Positions 1 to 5,748 are shown, counted from the stretch's first letter. The stretch: DNA of 7,300 nucleotides from an uncultured Alistipes sp. (GCA_910586375.1 CAJUIE010000086.1:1-7300), one strand, 5' to 3'. A program made the numbers and translations. The notes: generated from the sequence alone by a model not told the origin.

Positions 1-87
1 GTATCCTACATCTCGACGGGCGGCGGCGCACTGCTCGAATACATCGAGTTCGGCGACCTGCCGGGTGTAGCGGCTATCCGCGACTAA
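1..87 (+). CDS. pgk: Phosphoglycerate kinase, C-terminal end (partial)
   Basis: This is the last 28 codons of a gene that begins before the window, ending in TAA at 85-87. The peptide begins VSYISTGGGALLEYIE and ends LPGVAAIRD. The STGGGA segment followed by a Glu-rich helix and LPGV is the hallmark C-terminus of phosphoglycerate kinase, where the glycine-rich loop contacts the nucleotide phosphates. The enzyme makes ATP from 1,3-bisphosphoglycerate in cytosolic glycolysis. Only the end is visible, so length and the rest of the active site cannot be judged. A terminator follows within a few bases, so pgk is not expected to be co-transcribed with the peptidase gene downstream. Confidence 0.93.
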   Translation, partial: VSYISTGGGALLEYIEFGDLPGVAAIRD

Positions 88-91
88 CGAC

Positions 92-122
92 GAAAGGCCG
101 CCGCAAGCGGCCTTTCCGTTTC
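92..122 (+). terminator. Rho-independent terminator after pgk
   Basis: A perfect 10-bp stem (GAAAGGCCGC at 92-101 with GCGGCCTTTC at 107-116) encloses a 5-base loop and is followed by CCGTTTCTC, a modest T-rich tail. It starts five bases after the pgk stop codon. The tail is short, so some read-through is possible. Confidence 0.85.
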
Positions 123-126
123 TCAG

Positions 127-240
127 GGAGGGGGGGGGCTCGCCAGCCTGACGGCTGACATTTGAGGCAAAATTCCGGTGTAGCAGGTGCGGGCCGAAGC
201 CTCTGCCACGCGGAGGCCCGCGAATAACTTTTCACCTCAA
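127..240. other. Structured GC-rich intergenic segment upstream of pepO
   Basis: I find no credible gene here. The segment begins near a run of nine G (130-138) followed by CTCGCC. A small hairpin follows (CAGCC 144-148 with GGCTG 153-157), then a larger inverted repeat (GCGGGCC 189-195 with GGCCCGC 215-221) that overlaps an alternative stem (GCCTC 199-203 with GAGGC 213-217). It ends in TTTTCACCTCAA (229-240), of which the last 11 bases recur immediately upstream of the ABC permease. GGCTCGCC followed by a hairpin also occurs near 4497-4519, so I read this as a diverged relative of the repeat block at 4325-4653. A possible Bacteroidetes -7-like TAACTTTT lies at 225-232, but I see no matching -33 TTG, so I do not call a promoter. 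Confidence 0.5.
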
Positions 241-286
241 ACGAACTTCCCCACGACATGATATACTGAAATTTATACGAAAACAG

Positions 287-2317
287 ATGAAAAAAATCCT
301 TTTATTCGCAACGATAGCTTGTATGACAGCTTGCCAGAACCGTTCGAAAACCCCGGCCATCGACATGGCCAACTTCGACCTCACGGTAACACCCGGCGAA
401 GACTTTTACCAGTATGCCACAGGTGGGTGGCAGGAGCGTAATCCGCTCAAAGCCGAGTATTCGCGCTATGGATCGTTCGATGTGCTGCACGACAACAACG
501 AAAAGCGTATCAACGAGCTCTTCACCCGGATGACCCAGCTGGAGACCACGCCCGGATCGGTCGAGCAAAAGATCGCCGACCTCTACAAAATGGGGCTCGA
601 CTCCGTGCGCCTCAACGCCGAGGGTGCCGCACCCATCCGGGAGACCGTGGACAAAATCCTCTCCATCAACAACCGCGCACAGCTTACCGAAGCCATTGCC
701 GCGCTCCACACGTCAGTGGCCAATCCATTCTTCTCGATGGGTGTCGAATCCGACCTGCTGGACAGCTCGATGAACGCCCTCTATGCCTCGCAGTCGGGCC
801 TGATGATGGGCGACCGCGACTACTACCTCGATGCCGAAAACGAGCAGTTTCGGACGGCCTATAAAGAGTATCTGACCAAGATTTTCACCTTGACAGGACT
901 TCCCGAGACAGAGGTCGGAAAGGCTGTGGCCGGAGTCATGAAAATCGAAACGGCGTTGGCCGAAAAAATGTGGTCGAACGTCGAGCTGCGCGACATCCCG
1001 GCTCAGTACAACCCTCTTGCACGGGCCGACTTCGAAAAGCGCTATGACGCCATCGACTGGCCAGCCTACTACGCCGCAATGGGCATCAGCGACTTCGACA
1101 CAATCATTGTCACGACCCTTTCGTCGCTCGACAACGCCAACGAACTGCTGAAAACAGCGTCCATCGATGACATCCGCTATTACCTCGCTGCACAATACAT
1201 CGACGCAGCAGCCAACTACCTGAGTGACGATTTTCAGCAGGCTTCGTTCGATTTCTTCGGTCGCACAATGGCCGGACAGCAGGAGATGAAACCCCGCTGG
1301 AAGCGCGCGATGTCGGTACCCAACGGCACACTGTCAGAGGCCGTTGGCAAGATGTACGTGGCCGAATACTTCCCCGAAGAGGACAAGACCCGGATGCTGG
1401 CCCTCGTCAAGAACCTCCAGACGGCCCTCGGAGAACACATAGACTCCCTCGACTGGATGTCAGCCGAGACCAAGGCCCGGGCGCAGGAAAAACTGGCGAC
1501 CTTCACCGTGAAGATCGGCTACCCCGACAAGTGGAAGGATTATTCGACGCTCGAAATCGACCCTTCGAAAAGTTACTGGGAGAACATCGTAGGCGCCAAC
1601 ACCTGGTATACGGCCGACAACCTGGCCAAGTTGGGCAAGCCGGTGGACAAGACCGAGTGGCACATGCCGCCGCAGATGGTCAACGCCTACTACAATCCCA
1701 CGACCAACGAAATCTGCTTCCCGGCTGCAATTCTCCAACCGCCGTTCTTCAACCCTGCGGCCGACGATGCGGTCAACTACGGTGCTATCGGCGTGGTGAT
1801 CGGCCACGAGATGACCCACGGATTCGACGATCAGGGACGTAATTTCGACAAGGACGGCAACATGAACAACTGGTGGACCGAGGCTGACACTGAAGCATTC
1901 AAAGCCAAGACCGCGGTGCTGGTAAAGCAGTTCGACGCCATCGAGGTGCTGCCCGCCAAGGACGGCCAGCCGGCCATCTACGCCAACGGTTCACTCTCTC
2001 TGGGCGAGAACATTGCCGACCAGGGTGGCCTGCGCGTAGCCTGGACAGCTTATCACAACTCGCTGAAGGGGAAGCCCTCCCCAGCGCCGATCGACGGCTT
2101 TACGGACGCTCAGCGCTTCTATCTGGGCTATGCGACCCTGTGGGCCCAGAACATCCGCGACGAAGAAATCGCACGGCTGACCAAGCTCGACGTGCATTCG
2201 CTGGGCAAATGGCGCGTGAACGCTACGCTGCGCAACCTTGACACCTTCTACGAGGCGTTCGGCATCGAGGAAGGTGCGATGTTCCTGCCCGAAGAGGAGC
2301 GCGTCATCATCTGGTAG
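287..2317 (+). CDS. pepO: M13 family zinc endopeptidase, lipoprotein (PepO/neprilysin-like)
   Basis: A 676-residue metallopeptidase of the neprilysin/PepO family, close to the usual bacterial length. Residues 1-15 form a short lipoprotein signal ending in a lipobox (MTAC) with lipidated Cys16. Gln at +2 gives no inner-membrane retention signal, and the next residues are not the acidic cluster of Bacteroidetes surface lipoproteins, so I infer anchoring on the periplasmic side. The N-terminal M13 domain opens with PGEDFYQYATGGW near residue 37. The catalytic domain carries substrate-binding NAYY (466-469), zinc motif HEMTH (507-511), and ENIAD (574-578), which supplies the third zinc ligand Glu574 and Asp578. 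His637 and Arg643 match the transition-state and carboxylate-binding residues of neprilysin in spacing. All catalytic residues are present, so it should cleave short peptides. The start at 287 gives an intact signal peptide and follows an A-rich stretch. Its natural substrate cannot be read from the sequence. Confidence 0.95.
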   Translation: MKKILLFATIACMTACQNRSKTPAIDMANFDLTVTPGEDFYQYATGGWQERNPLKAEYSRYGSFDVLHDNNEKRINELFTRMTQLETTPGSVEQKIADLYKMGLDSVRLNAEGAAPIRETVDKILSINNRAQLTEAIAALHTSVANPFFSMGVESDLLDSSMNALYASQSGLMMGDRDYYLDAENEQFRTAYKEYLTKIFTLTGLPETEVGKAVAGVMKIETALAEKMWSNVELRDIPAQYNPLARADFEKRYDAIDWPAYYAAMGISDFDTIIVTTLSSLDNANELLKTASIDDIRYYLAAQYIDAAANYLSDDFQQASFDFFGRTMAGQQEMKPRWKRAMSVPNGTLSEAVGKMYVAEYFPEEDKTRMLALVKNLQTALGEHIDSLDWMSAETKARAQEKLATFTVKIGYPDKWKDYSTLEIDPSKSYWENIVGANTWYTADNLAKLGKPVDKTEWHMPPQMVNAYYNPTTNEICFPAAILQPPFFNPAADDAVNYGAIGVVIGHEMTHGFDDQGRNFDKDGNMNNWWTEADTEAFKAKTAVLVKQFDAIEVLPAKDGQPAIYANGSLSLGENIADQGGLRVAWTAYHNSLKGKPSPAPIDGFTDAQRFYLGYATLWAQNIRDEEIARLTKLDVHSLGKWRVNATLRNLDTFYEAFGIEEGAMFLPEEERVIIW

Positions 2318-2323
2318 GCTGCC

Positions 2324-2911
2324 ATGTCCGATAGTGACAACCTCCGACTGATGCGCTCGGGCGCCTGGCTCCATGCCATCGCTCCCGACATCGCAGCAGA
2401 ACTGCTGCGGGCCGAAGAGCTCTGCTTCCGGCTGAATGCTCTGCCCCCTTCGCAACGCGAAGAGCGCGAGACGATCGTCCGCCAACTGTTCGGACACGCC
2501 GGACATTCGCCCACCCTCCACAGTCCGTTCCACTGCGATTTCGGCACGCAGATCTCCGTGGGCGACTGCTTCGTGGGCAATTTCAACCTGACAATCCTCG
2601 ATGAAGCTCCGGTCATTATCGGCGACCACGTCTTCATCGGCCCTGACGTGGGTATCTACACGGTCACACACGCCCTGCTGCCCGACCAGCGCAACGCAGG
2701 CATCATGCGCTCCCGCCCCGTGAAGATCGGCAACGACGTCTGGATCGGCGGGCATGCAACCATTCTTCCGGGCGTTACGATCGGCGACGGCGCAGTCATC
2801 GGCGCCGCAAGCGTTGTCACGCACGACATTCCGCCAGGAGTTCTCGCAGCCGGGAATCCATGCCGCATCCTGCGTCCCATCACCGAAGCCGATCGTGTGA
2901 AGCTCGGATAA
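2324..2911 (+). CDS. Sugar O-acetyltransferase, maltose/galactoside acetyltransferase family
   Basis: A 195-residue cytoplasmic enzyme that should transfer acetyl from acetyl-CoA to a sugar hydroxyl. Residues 8-58 resemble the small helical maltose acetyltransferase N-terminal domain. From about residue 75 the chain is a left-handed beta-helix built of hexapeptide repeats (for example VIIGDHVFIGPDV, VKIGNDVWIGGHA, VTIGDGAVIGAAS). His116 in the TVTHA motif is the expected catalytic base, and Asn86 in GNFNLTILD aligns with the substrate-contacting Asn of LacA. The C-terminus GVLAAGNPCRILRPI is typical of the family. Length is normal and no key residue is missing. It starts six bases after the pepO stop, so the two are probably co-transcribed and perhaps translationally coupled. 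The acceptor sugar is unknown; members of this family are often promiscuous and may detoxify non-metabolisable sugars. Confidence 0.88.
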   Translation: MSDSDNLRLMRSGAWLHAIAPDIAAELLRAEELCFRLNALPPSQREERETIVRQLFGHAGHSPTLHSPFHCDFGTQISVGDCFVGNFNLTILDEAPVIIGDHVFIGPDVGIYTVTHALLPDQRNAGIMRSRPVKIGNDVWIGGHATILPGVTIGDGAVIGAASVVTHDIPPGVLAAGNPCRILRPITEADRVKLG

Positions 2912-2930
2912 CCGCAACTGTCCGCTCTGC

Positions 2931-2977
2931 AAACATCCCGCCCCGGCAGCTATTACAGCTGCCGGGGCGGGATGTTT
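2931..2977. terminator. Bidirectional terminator between convergent genes
   Basis: A perfect 21-bp inverted repeat (2931-2951 against 2957-2977) surrounds a five-base loop ATTAC. The stem is GC-rich in its centre (CCCGCCCCGG) and ends in AAACAT on the left and ATGTTT on the right, so each strand reads into a short T-run after the GC-rich part. It lies 19 bases after the acetyltransferase stop and 24 bases from the permease stop on the other strand. It therefore fits a terminator shared by both converging transcripts. Confidence 0.88.
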
Positions 2978-3001
2978 CATGCGCAGAGAGCAGACCGGAC
3001 T

Positions 3002-4324
3002 TTATGACTTATAGCGTATCCATTTCGCAAGCTCCCCGAATGAAGGCTTCTTGCCATACATGAAGATACCCACACGGTAGATCTTGGCGGCAAGCCACAC
3101 CATGCCGACGAACGAGGCGTAGAGCAGCACAAGCGAGAGGACGATCTCCCACCACGGAATATCGTATGGAATACGAGCCATCATCACCACGGGTGACGTG
3201 AAGGGAATGATCGAAAACCAGAACGAGAGCCGCGAAGCAGGATCCTTAATGACGGCCAGCATAACCAGCAGGGCCAGGATGATCGGCAGCGTGATGGGCA
3301 ATTGCAGCTGCGTGGCGTCCTGGGCATTGTCAACGGCCGAACCCACGGCGGCAAACATAGCCGAGTAAAGCAAATAGCCGCCTAAGAGAAAGAGCACGAG
3401 GTACCCGAAAATCTTGAGGATATAGCCCGCATCGGTCATGGCCGCAATAGCCTGCAACATGTCGGGGTTAAGGTCGCCCGGCATCGAAGCGGCCGGCACC
3501 CCGCCCTGCATAACCTGAGCACTGGCCATGACGTCATCCGGCATGAGGTGGGGCAGCACGAAAGTTCCCACACCGCAGATCAATACACCCCAGATAACCA
3601 CCTGAACCACGGCAACGAGCGCCACGCCCAATATCTTGCCCAGCATCAGGTCGAAAGGACGCACCGACGAAACCATGACCTCCAGCACGCGGTTGTTCTT
3701 CTCCTCGATGACCGACTGCATGACCATCGTGCCATAAAGCAGCAGAAACATGTAGAGGATGAAGCCCAGGACGTAGCCCGTAGCTGTGGCCACGACCGAT
3801 GAGCGGGCCTGCGCGTCCTCCTCCTGCGATTTGTCGTTGCGGAAGGTCTGGAGCGTAACCGTGGTCTTCACCTCATCGAGAATCTGCGCAAGGTTTTCGA
3901 TACGATACTGTTTGAGCTTCTCGGCCTCCAGAATCCGTTCTATCTGCCCCGTGATGTTACTTTCGAGCGAAAGCGACGACGACGAATTGGCGTAGAGCTT
4001 CACATCGCCGGGAGTGGTCAGGATGTTGGGCCCGACGACAAGGATGCCGAAGTGATCCGTCAGCAGACGTCGGGCCTCCTCGACACTCAGGTCGATCGAT
4101 TCGAACGACAGCTCCTCGTCACTGGCAAGCCGCCCGGCTACCAGACCGCTGCCATCGATAACGGCGATGCGCTTGACGGCACCGCGTGAATACTCCATGA
4201 TAAGTGCCGGAGCGATCATCAGGGCAATCATCAACACGGGCATGAGCAGCGTGGTGATGATAAAGGACTTTTTGCGGACGCGTTCGTTGAACTCGCGGCC
4301 TATGATAAGCGAAATAGTGGACAT
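3002..4324 (-). CDS. ABC-2 type exporter permease (NatB-like)
   Basis: A 440-residue integral membrane protein of the NatB/ABC-2 permease type (COG1668-like). A hydrophobic helix at about residues 21-43 is followed by a soluble, probably extracytoplasmic domain (about 45-175). A block of membrane segments follows (about 179-203, 229-252, 301-323, 341-360 and 393-414, with a weaker one near 368-383). The sequence IEEKNNRVLEVMVSSVRPFDLMLGK (206-230, named here by its key residues EEK, RVLE and SSVRP) is the cytoplasmic signature of this permease family, expected to contact the ATPase. An in-frame ATG at 4366 would add 14 residues, but these would run into the AGGTGA repeats. ATG at 4324 starts directly with MSTISLIIGREF, the usual family N-terminus, so I chose it. 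It pairs with the ATPase gene upstream on the same strand. The substrate is unknown: NatAB exports sodium, other relatives export lipids, peptides or drugs. Confidence 0.92.
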   Translation of the reverse strand: MSTISLIIGREFNERVRKKSFIITTLLMPVLMIALMIAPALIMEYSRGAVKRIAVIDGSGLVAGRLASDEELSFESIDLSVEEARRLLTDHFGILVVGPNILTTPGDVKLYANSSSSLSLESNITGQIERILEAEKLKQYRIENLAQILDEVKTTVTLQTFRNDKSQEEDAQARSSVVATATGYVLGFILYMFLLLYGTMVMQSVIEEKNNRVLEVMVSSVRPFDLMLGKILGVALVAVVQVVIWGVLICGVGTFVLPHLMPDDVMASAQVMQGGVPAASMPGDLNPDMLQAIAAMTDAGYILKIFGYLVLFLLGGYLLYSAMFAAVGSAVDNAQDATQLQLPITLPIILALLVMLAVIKDPASRLSFWFSIIPFTSPVVMMARIPYDIPWWEIVLSLVLLYASFVGMVWLAAKIYRVGIFMYGKKPSFGELAKWIRYKS

Positions 4325-4333
4325 TTTCAGTTG

Positions 4334-4354
4334 AGGTGAAAGGTGAAAAGGTGA
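4334..4354 (-). repeat. Triple AGGTGA repeat just upstream of the permease start
   Basis: AGGTGA occurs at 4334-4339, 4341-4346 and 4349-4354, a spacing of seven and eight bases. On the transcribed (minus) strand these read TCACCT and end ten bases before the permease ATG. The nearest one is embedded in TTTCACCTCAA, which also occurs upstream of pepO (230-240). A shorter relative, ACCTTTACCTC, lies upstream of the ATPase. Such runs may be the edge of the repeat block or weak -7-like promoter elements. Confidence 0.6.
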
Positions 4355-4405
4355 GTGGCAGTACAATCAATCTGTCCCCCGCCCCGCCCGGCTTCGCCGG
4401 AAAAA

Positions 4406-4434
4406 TTGTCATCCTGAGCGTTAGCGAAGTGTCT
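4406..4434 (+). repeat. GA-loop hairpin repeat, copy A (degenerate)
   Basis: TTGTCATCCTGAGCG opens the copy and TCT closes it. The hairpin has outer arms ATCCT (4411-4415) and AGTGT (4428-4432) that pair with one mismatch and one wobble. Inside come GA/GA (4416-4417, 4426-4427), inner stem GC/GC and loop GTTA. It belongs to the same family as copies B, C and D; the imperfect outer stem suggests decay. Confidence 0.7.
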
Positions 4435-4443
4435 ATTGCCAGA

Positions 4444-4460
4444 CGTAGCCAGCGGAGGGG
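4444..4460 (+). repeat. 17-base shared block, copy 1
   Basis: CGTAGCCAGCGGA followed by GGGG matches 5691-5707 at 16 of 17 positions. It lies ten bases after hairpin-repeat copy A, while the second copy lies 15 bases before copy D, so the block travels with the hairpin repeats but not in fixed order. Confidence 0.7.
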
Positions 4461-4502
4461 AACGCAAGGCGCGAACCTACGCCGGGGGTGGCTGCGGCTC
4501 GC

Positions 4503-4519
4503 CCGGCCCTGCGGGCCGG
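4503..4519. repeat. Strong GC hairpin in the intergenic block
   Basis: CCGGCCC (4503-4509) and GGGCCGG (4513-4519) form a perfect 7-bp stem with a TGC loop. There is no T-run on the minus strand after it, so it is not a convincing terminator for the ATPase transcript. It could stall polymerase or protect RNA ends. GGCTCGCC directly before it recalls the segment upstream of pepO. Confidence 0.6.
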
Positions 4520-4533
4520 AACATCACAAAAAA

Positions 4534-4563
4534 TGTCATCCTGAGGCGAAAGCCGAAGGATCT
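4534..4563 (+). repeat. GA-loop hairpin repeat, copy B
   Basis: The best-formed copy: TGTC, outer stem ATCCT/AGGAT (4538-4542 with 4557-4561), GA/GA internal loop (4543-4544, 4555-4556), inner stem GGC/GCC (4545-4547, 4552-4554) and a GAAA tetraloop (4548-4551), then CT. As RNA this would be tandem sheared G-A pairs capped by a GNRA-type loop. It faces the inverted copy C across about 15 bases, so the two copies can also pair with each other into one long hairpin. Confidence 0.8.
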
Positions 4564-4577
4564 GTATGTCGTCCTTT

Positions 4578-4607
4578 AGATTCTTCGGCCAAAGGCCTCA
4601 GAATGAT
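4578..4607 (-). repeat. GA-loop hairpin repeat, copy C (inverted)
   Basis: Read on the minus strand: outer stem ATTCT/AGAAT, GA/GA internal loop, inner stem GGCC/GGCC and loop TTT (hairpin at 4580-4604). Compared with copy B, the central C-G of the outer stem has become T-A on both sides, and the inner stem is one pair longer. The flanks TATC before and CT after match the other copies. Confidence 0.8.
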
Positions 4608-4617
4608 AAAGCGGGCG

Positions 4618-4644
4618 ATTTTTCATTTCTCATTTTTCATTCTT
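4618..4644 (-). repeat. Heptad CATT repeat just after the ATPase stop
   Basis: CATT occurs at 4624, 4631 and 4638, exactly seven bases apart, in a T-rich stretch. On the transcribed strand it reads as repeating AATGAAA-like units starting ten bases beyond the ATPase TAA. It marks the opposite edge of the repeat block from the AGGTGA repeats. Seven-base units on both edges may be coincidence or a feature of the element. Confidence 0.55.
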
Positions 4645-4653
4645 GATTATGAA

Positions 4654-5577
4654 TTATCCCAGCGTCCCAGCCACGGCGCGGATGAAGATGTCGTTCATCG
4701 AGGGGATGATCTCGCGGAAGGAGCGCAGCTCGACAGCGCCATTTGCAGCTGCGATCACATCGCGGACCTCCTCGTCGCGGTCGATATGGATCCGAAGTGT
4801 CCTGTAAGCGGGCTCTTCCGTCGCACCTTCGAGGATCTCGCAACGCCCGGCGAGAGTCTGACACAACAACTCTTCATCGCCCCGGAACGCCATCTCGAAA
4901 ATATTCGATCCATGTTGCCGGCGGATGTCATCAACTCGTCCCGAGAGGATGTTATGCGACTTGTCAATCAGTGTAATGTGGTCGCAGACCTCTTCGACCG
5001 ACGACATGTTATGCGTCGAAAAGATAATCGTGGCCCCCTCAGCACGCAACGCCAGGATCTCTTCCTTCAGGAGGTTGGCATTAATGGGGTCGAATCCCGA
5101 AAAGGGCTCGTCGAAAATCAGCAACTCGGGACGGTGAAGCACCGTGACAATAAACTGCACCTTCTGGGCCATGCCTTTAGAGAGCTCCTCGACCTTCTTG
5201 TCCCACCACCCCTCGATGCCAAACTTCTCGAACCACTTTTTGAGACGCACCATAGCTTCGTGCCGCGACAACCCCTTGAGACGAGCGAAAAAGAGGGCCT
5301 GATCGCCCACCTTCATCTTCTTATAGAGGCCTCGCTCCTCGGGCAGGTAACCGATGCGATAGATGTCGGTCGGCTCTATTTCACGATCGCCGAACAGCAC
5401 GCGCCCGCTATCGGGCGCCGTAATACGATTGATGATGCGGATAAGGGTGGTTTTACCCGCGCCGTTGGGTCCGAGCAGTCCATAGACCGATCCGCGGGGA
5501 ACGGCCAGCGAAACATCGTCCAGCGCCATATGTCGGGCATAGCGCTTGGTGACGTGTTCCACAGTCAGTAAATCCAT
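4654..5577 (-). CDS. ABC transporter ATP-binding protein (NatA-like)
   Basis: A 307-residue ATPase that should power the permease encoded downstream. Walker A is GPNGAGKT (36-43), signature LSKGM (132-136), Walker B LLIFDEP (152-158), D-loop SGFDP (160-164) and switch His189 in STHNM, all intact. The Q-loop region reads GYLPEERGLY with Glu80 where many ABC proteins have Gln, a form I associate with the NatA/EcsA-like subgroup. After about residue 215 comes a C-terminal domain resembling the DUF4162 tail of NatA-type ATPases. An upstream ATG at 5628 would add 17 residues translated from an AT-rich, repeat-bearing stretch; ATG at 5577 gives the standard N-terminus MDLLTVEHVTKRY, so I chose it. 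A + strand reading frame covers this gene but is a shadow. Confidence 0.95.
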   Translation of the reverse strand: MDLLTVEHVTKRYARHMALDDVSLAVPRGSVYGLLGPNGAGKTTLIRIINRITAPDSGRVLFGDREIEPTDIYRIGYLPEERGLYKKMKVGDQALFFARLKGLSRHEAMVRLKKWFEKFGIEGWWDKKVEELSKGMAQKVQFIVTVLHRPELLIFDEPFSGFDPINANLLKEEILALRAEGATIIFSTHNMSSVEEVCDHITLIDKSHNILSGRVDDIRRQHGSNIFEMAFRGDEELLCQTLAGRCEILEGATEEPAYRTLRIHIDRDEEVRDVIAAANGAVELRSFREIIPSMNDIFIRAVAGTLG

Positions 5578-5599
5578 GATCGGATGATTTTTTTCGAGG

Positions 5600-5629
5600 T
5601 AAAGGTAACAAGAAATTGCGAAAATCAAA
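5600..5629 (-). promoter_or_regulatory. Candidate Bacteroidetes-type promoter for the ABC exporter
   Basis: On the minus strand TACCTTTA (complement of 5600-5607) approximates the Bacteroidetes -7 consensus TAnnTTTG. A TTTG (complement of 5626-5629) lies 18 bases upstream, near the expected -33 position. The spacing is slightly short and the last G is missing. It would start RNA roughly 15 bases before the ATPase ATG. The surrounding sequence is strongly AT-rich compared with the rest of the window, as expected for a promoter. Confidence 0.35.
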
Positions 5630-5659
5630 AAATATTTATTGATTTTCGATAAAAATCAA
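5619..5659. promoter_or_regulatory. Inverted and direct AAAATCAA repeats, possible operator
   Basis: CGAAAATCAA (5619-5628) and TTGATTTTCG (5639-5648) form a perfect 10-bp inverted repeat around a 10-base AT spacer. AAAATCAA occurs again at 5652-5659, giving three half-sites. The site overlaps and extends upstream of the candidate promoter. AT-rich dyads of this size suit a dimeric regulator, and the Lrp/AsnC protein encoded next door is one candidate, but no specific link is visible. Confidence 0.4.
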
Positions 5660-5690
5660 CGCACAACGGGGAGGGCGTTGTTAACCAGGC

Positions 5691-5707
5691 CGTAGCCAGC
5701 GGACGGG
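5691..5707 (+). repeat. 17-base shared block, copy 2
   Basis: CGTAGCCAGCGGA followed by CGGG, one base different from 4444-4460. It lies 15 bases before hairpin-repeat copy D. It sits in the gap between the Lrp/AsnC gene and the ATPase. Confidence 0.7.
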
Positions 5708-5722
5708 AGTTTGACACAAACT

Positions 5723-5748
5723 GCCATTCTGAACGAAGTGAAGAATCT
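5723..5748 (+). repeat. GA-loop hairpin repeat, copy D
   Basis: Outer stem ATTCT/AGAAT (5726-5730 with 5742-5746), GA/GA internal loop (5731-5732, 5740-5741), inner stem AC/GT (5733-5734, 5738-5739) and loop GAA. The inner pair differs from copies A to C on both sides while pairing is kept. Flanks GCC before and CT after fit the family. It lies between the Lrp/AsnC gene and the ATPase. Confidence 0.78.

Larger units (their letters stand above)
4325..4653. repeat. Repeat-rich intergenic block splitting the ATPase and permease genes
   Basis: About 330 bases without a believable gene separate two genes that would normally be nearly adjacent. The block is mosaic. On the + strand it holds three AGGTGA repeats, a C-rich tract (from 4376), a hairpin CCGGC/GCCGG (4388-4400), and hairpin-repeat copy A. 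A 17-base block shared with 5691-5707 comes next, then a strong hairpin (4503-4519), repeat copies B and C facing each other, and a heptad T-rich repeat. Open reading frames through it have compositions dictated by the repeats and resemble no family I know. Read from the minus strand, it would form the 3' UTR of the ATPase and the 5' UTR of the permease. Confidence 0.75.

Noticed and set aside
74..259. A 61-codon minus-strand frame between pgk and pepO
   Set aside because: It runs through the pgk terminator and the G9 run, is rich in Arg, Pro and Ser as expected for translated GC-rich repeat, and lacks any gene-like signal.
1991..2980. A 329-codon open frame on the minus strand opposite the end of pepO and the acetyltransferase
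   Set aside because: It overlaps two strongly supported genes, crosses the terminator palindrome and has no recognisable domain, so it is a shadow frame.
4325..4366. An upstream start for the permease at 4366
   Set aside because: The 14 extra residues come from the AGGTGA repeats and lack family similarity; the ATG at 4324 gives the typical N-terminus.
4406..4607. A CRISPR array
   Set aside because: The repeats are few, in both orientations, unevenly spaced and vary in the stems, and there are no cas genes. They fit dispersed hairpin repeats instead.
4325..4653. An insertion sequence or transposon remnant with a transposase
   Set aside because: No transposase fragment, terminal inverted repeats or target duplication is visible. 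Only short non-coding repeat modules are present.
4336..5571. A 411-codon open frame on the + strand covering the repeat block and the ATPase gene
   Set aside because: It is antisense to a fully motif-supported ABC ATPase and its first third is translated repeat DNA. The predicted protein matches no family I recognise and looks like a product of GC-rich codon bias.
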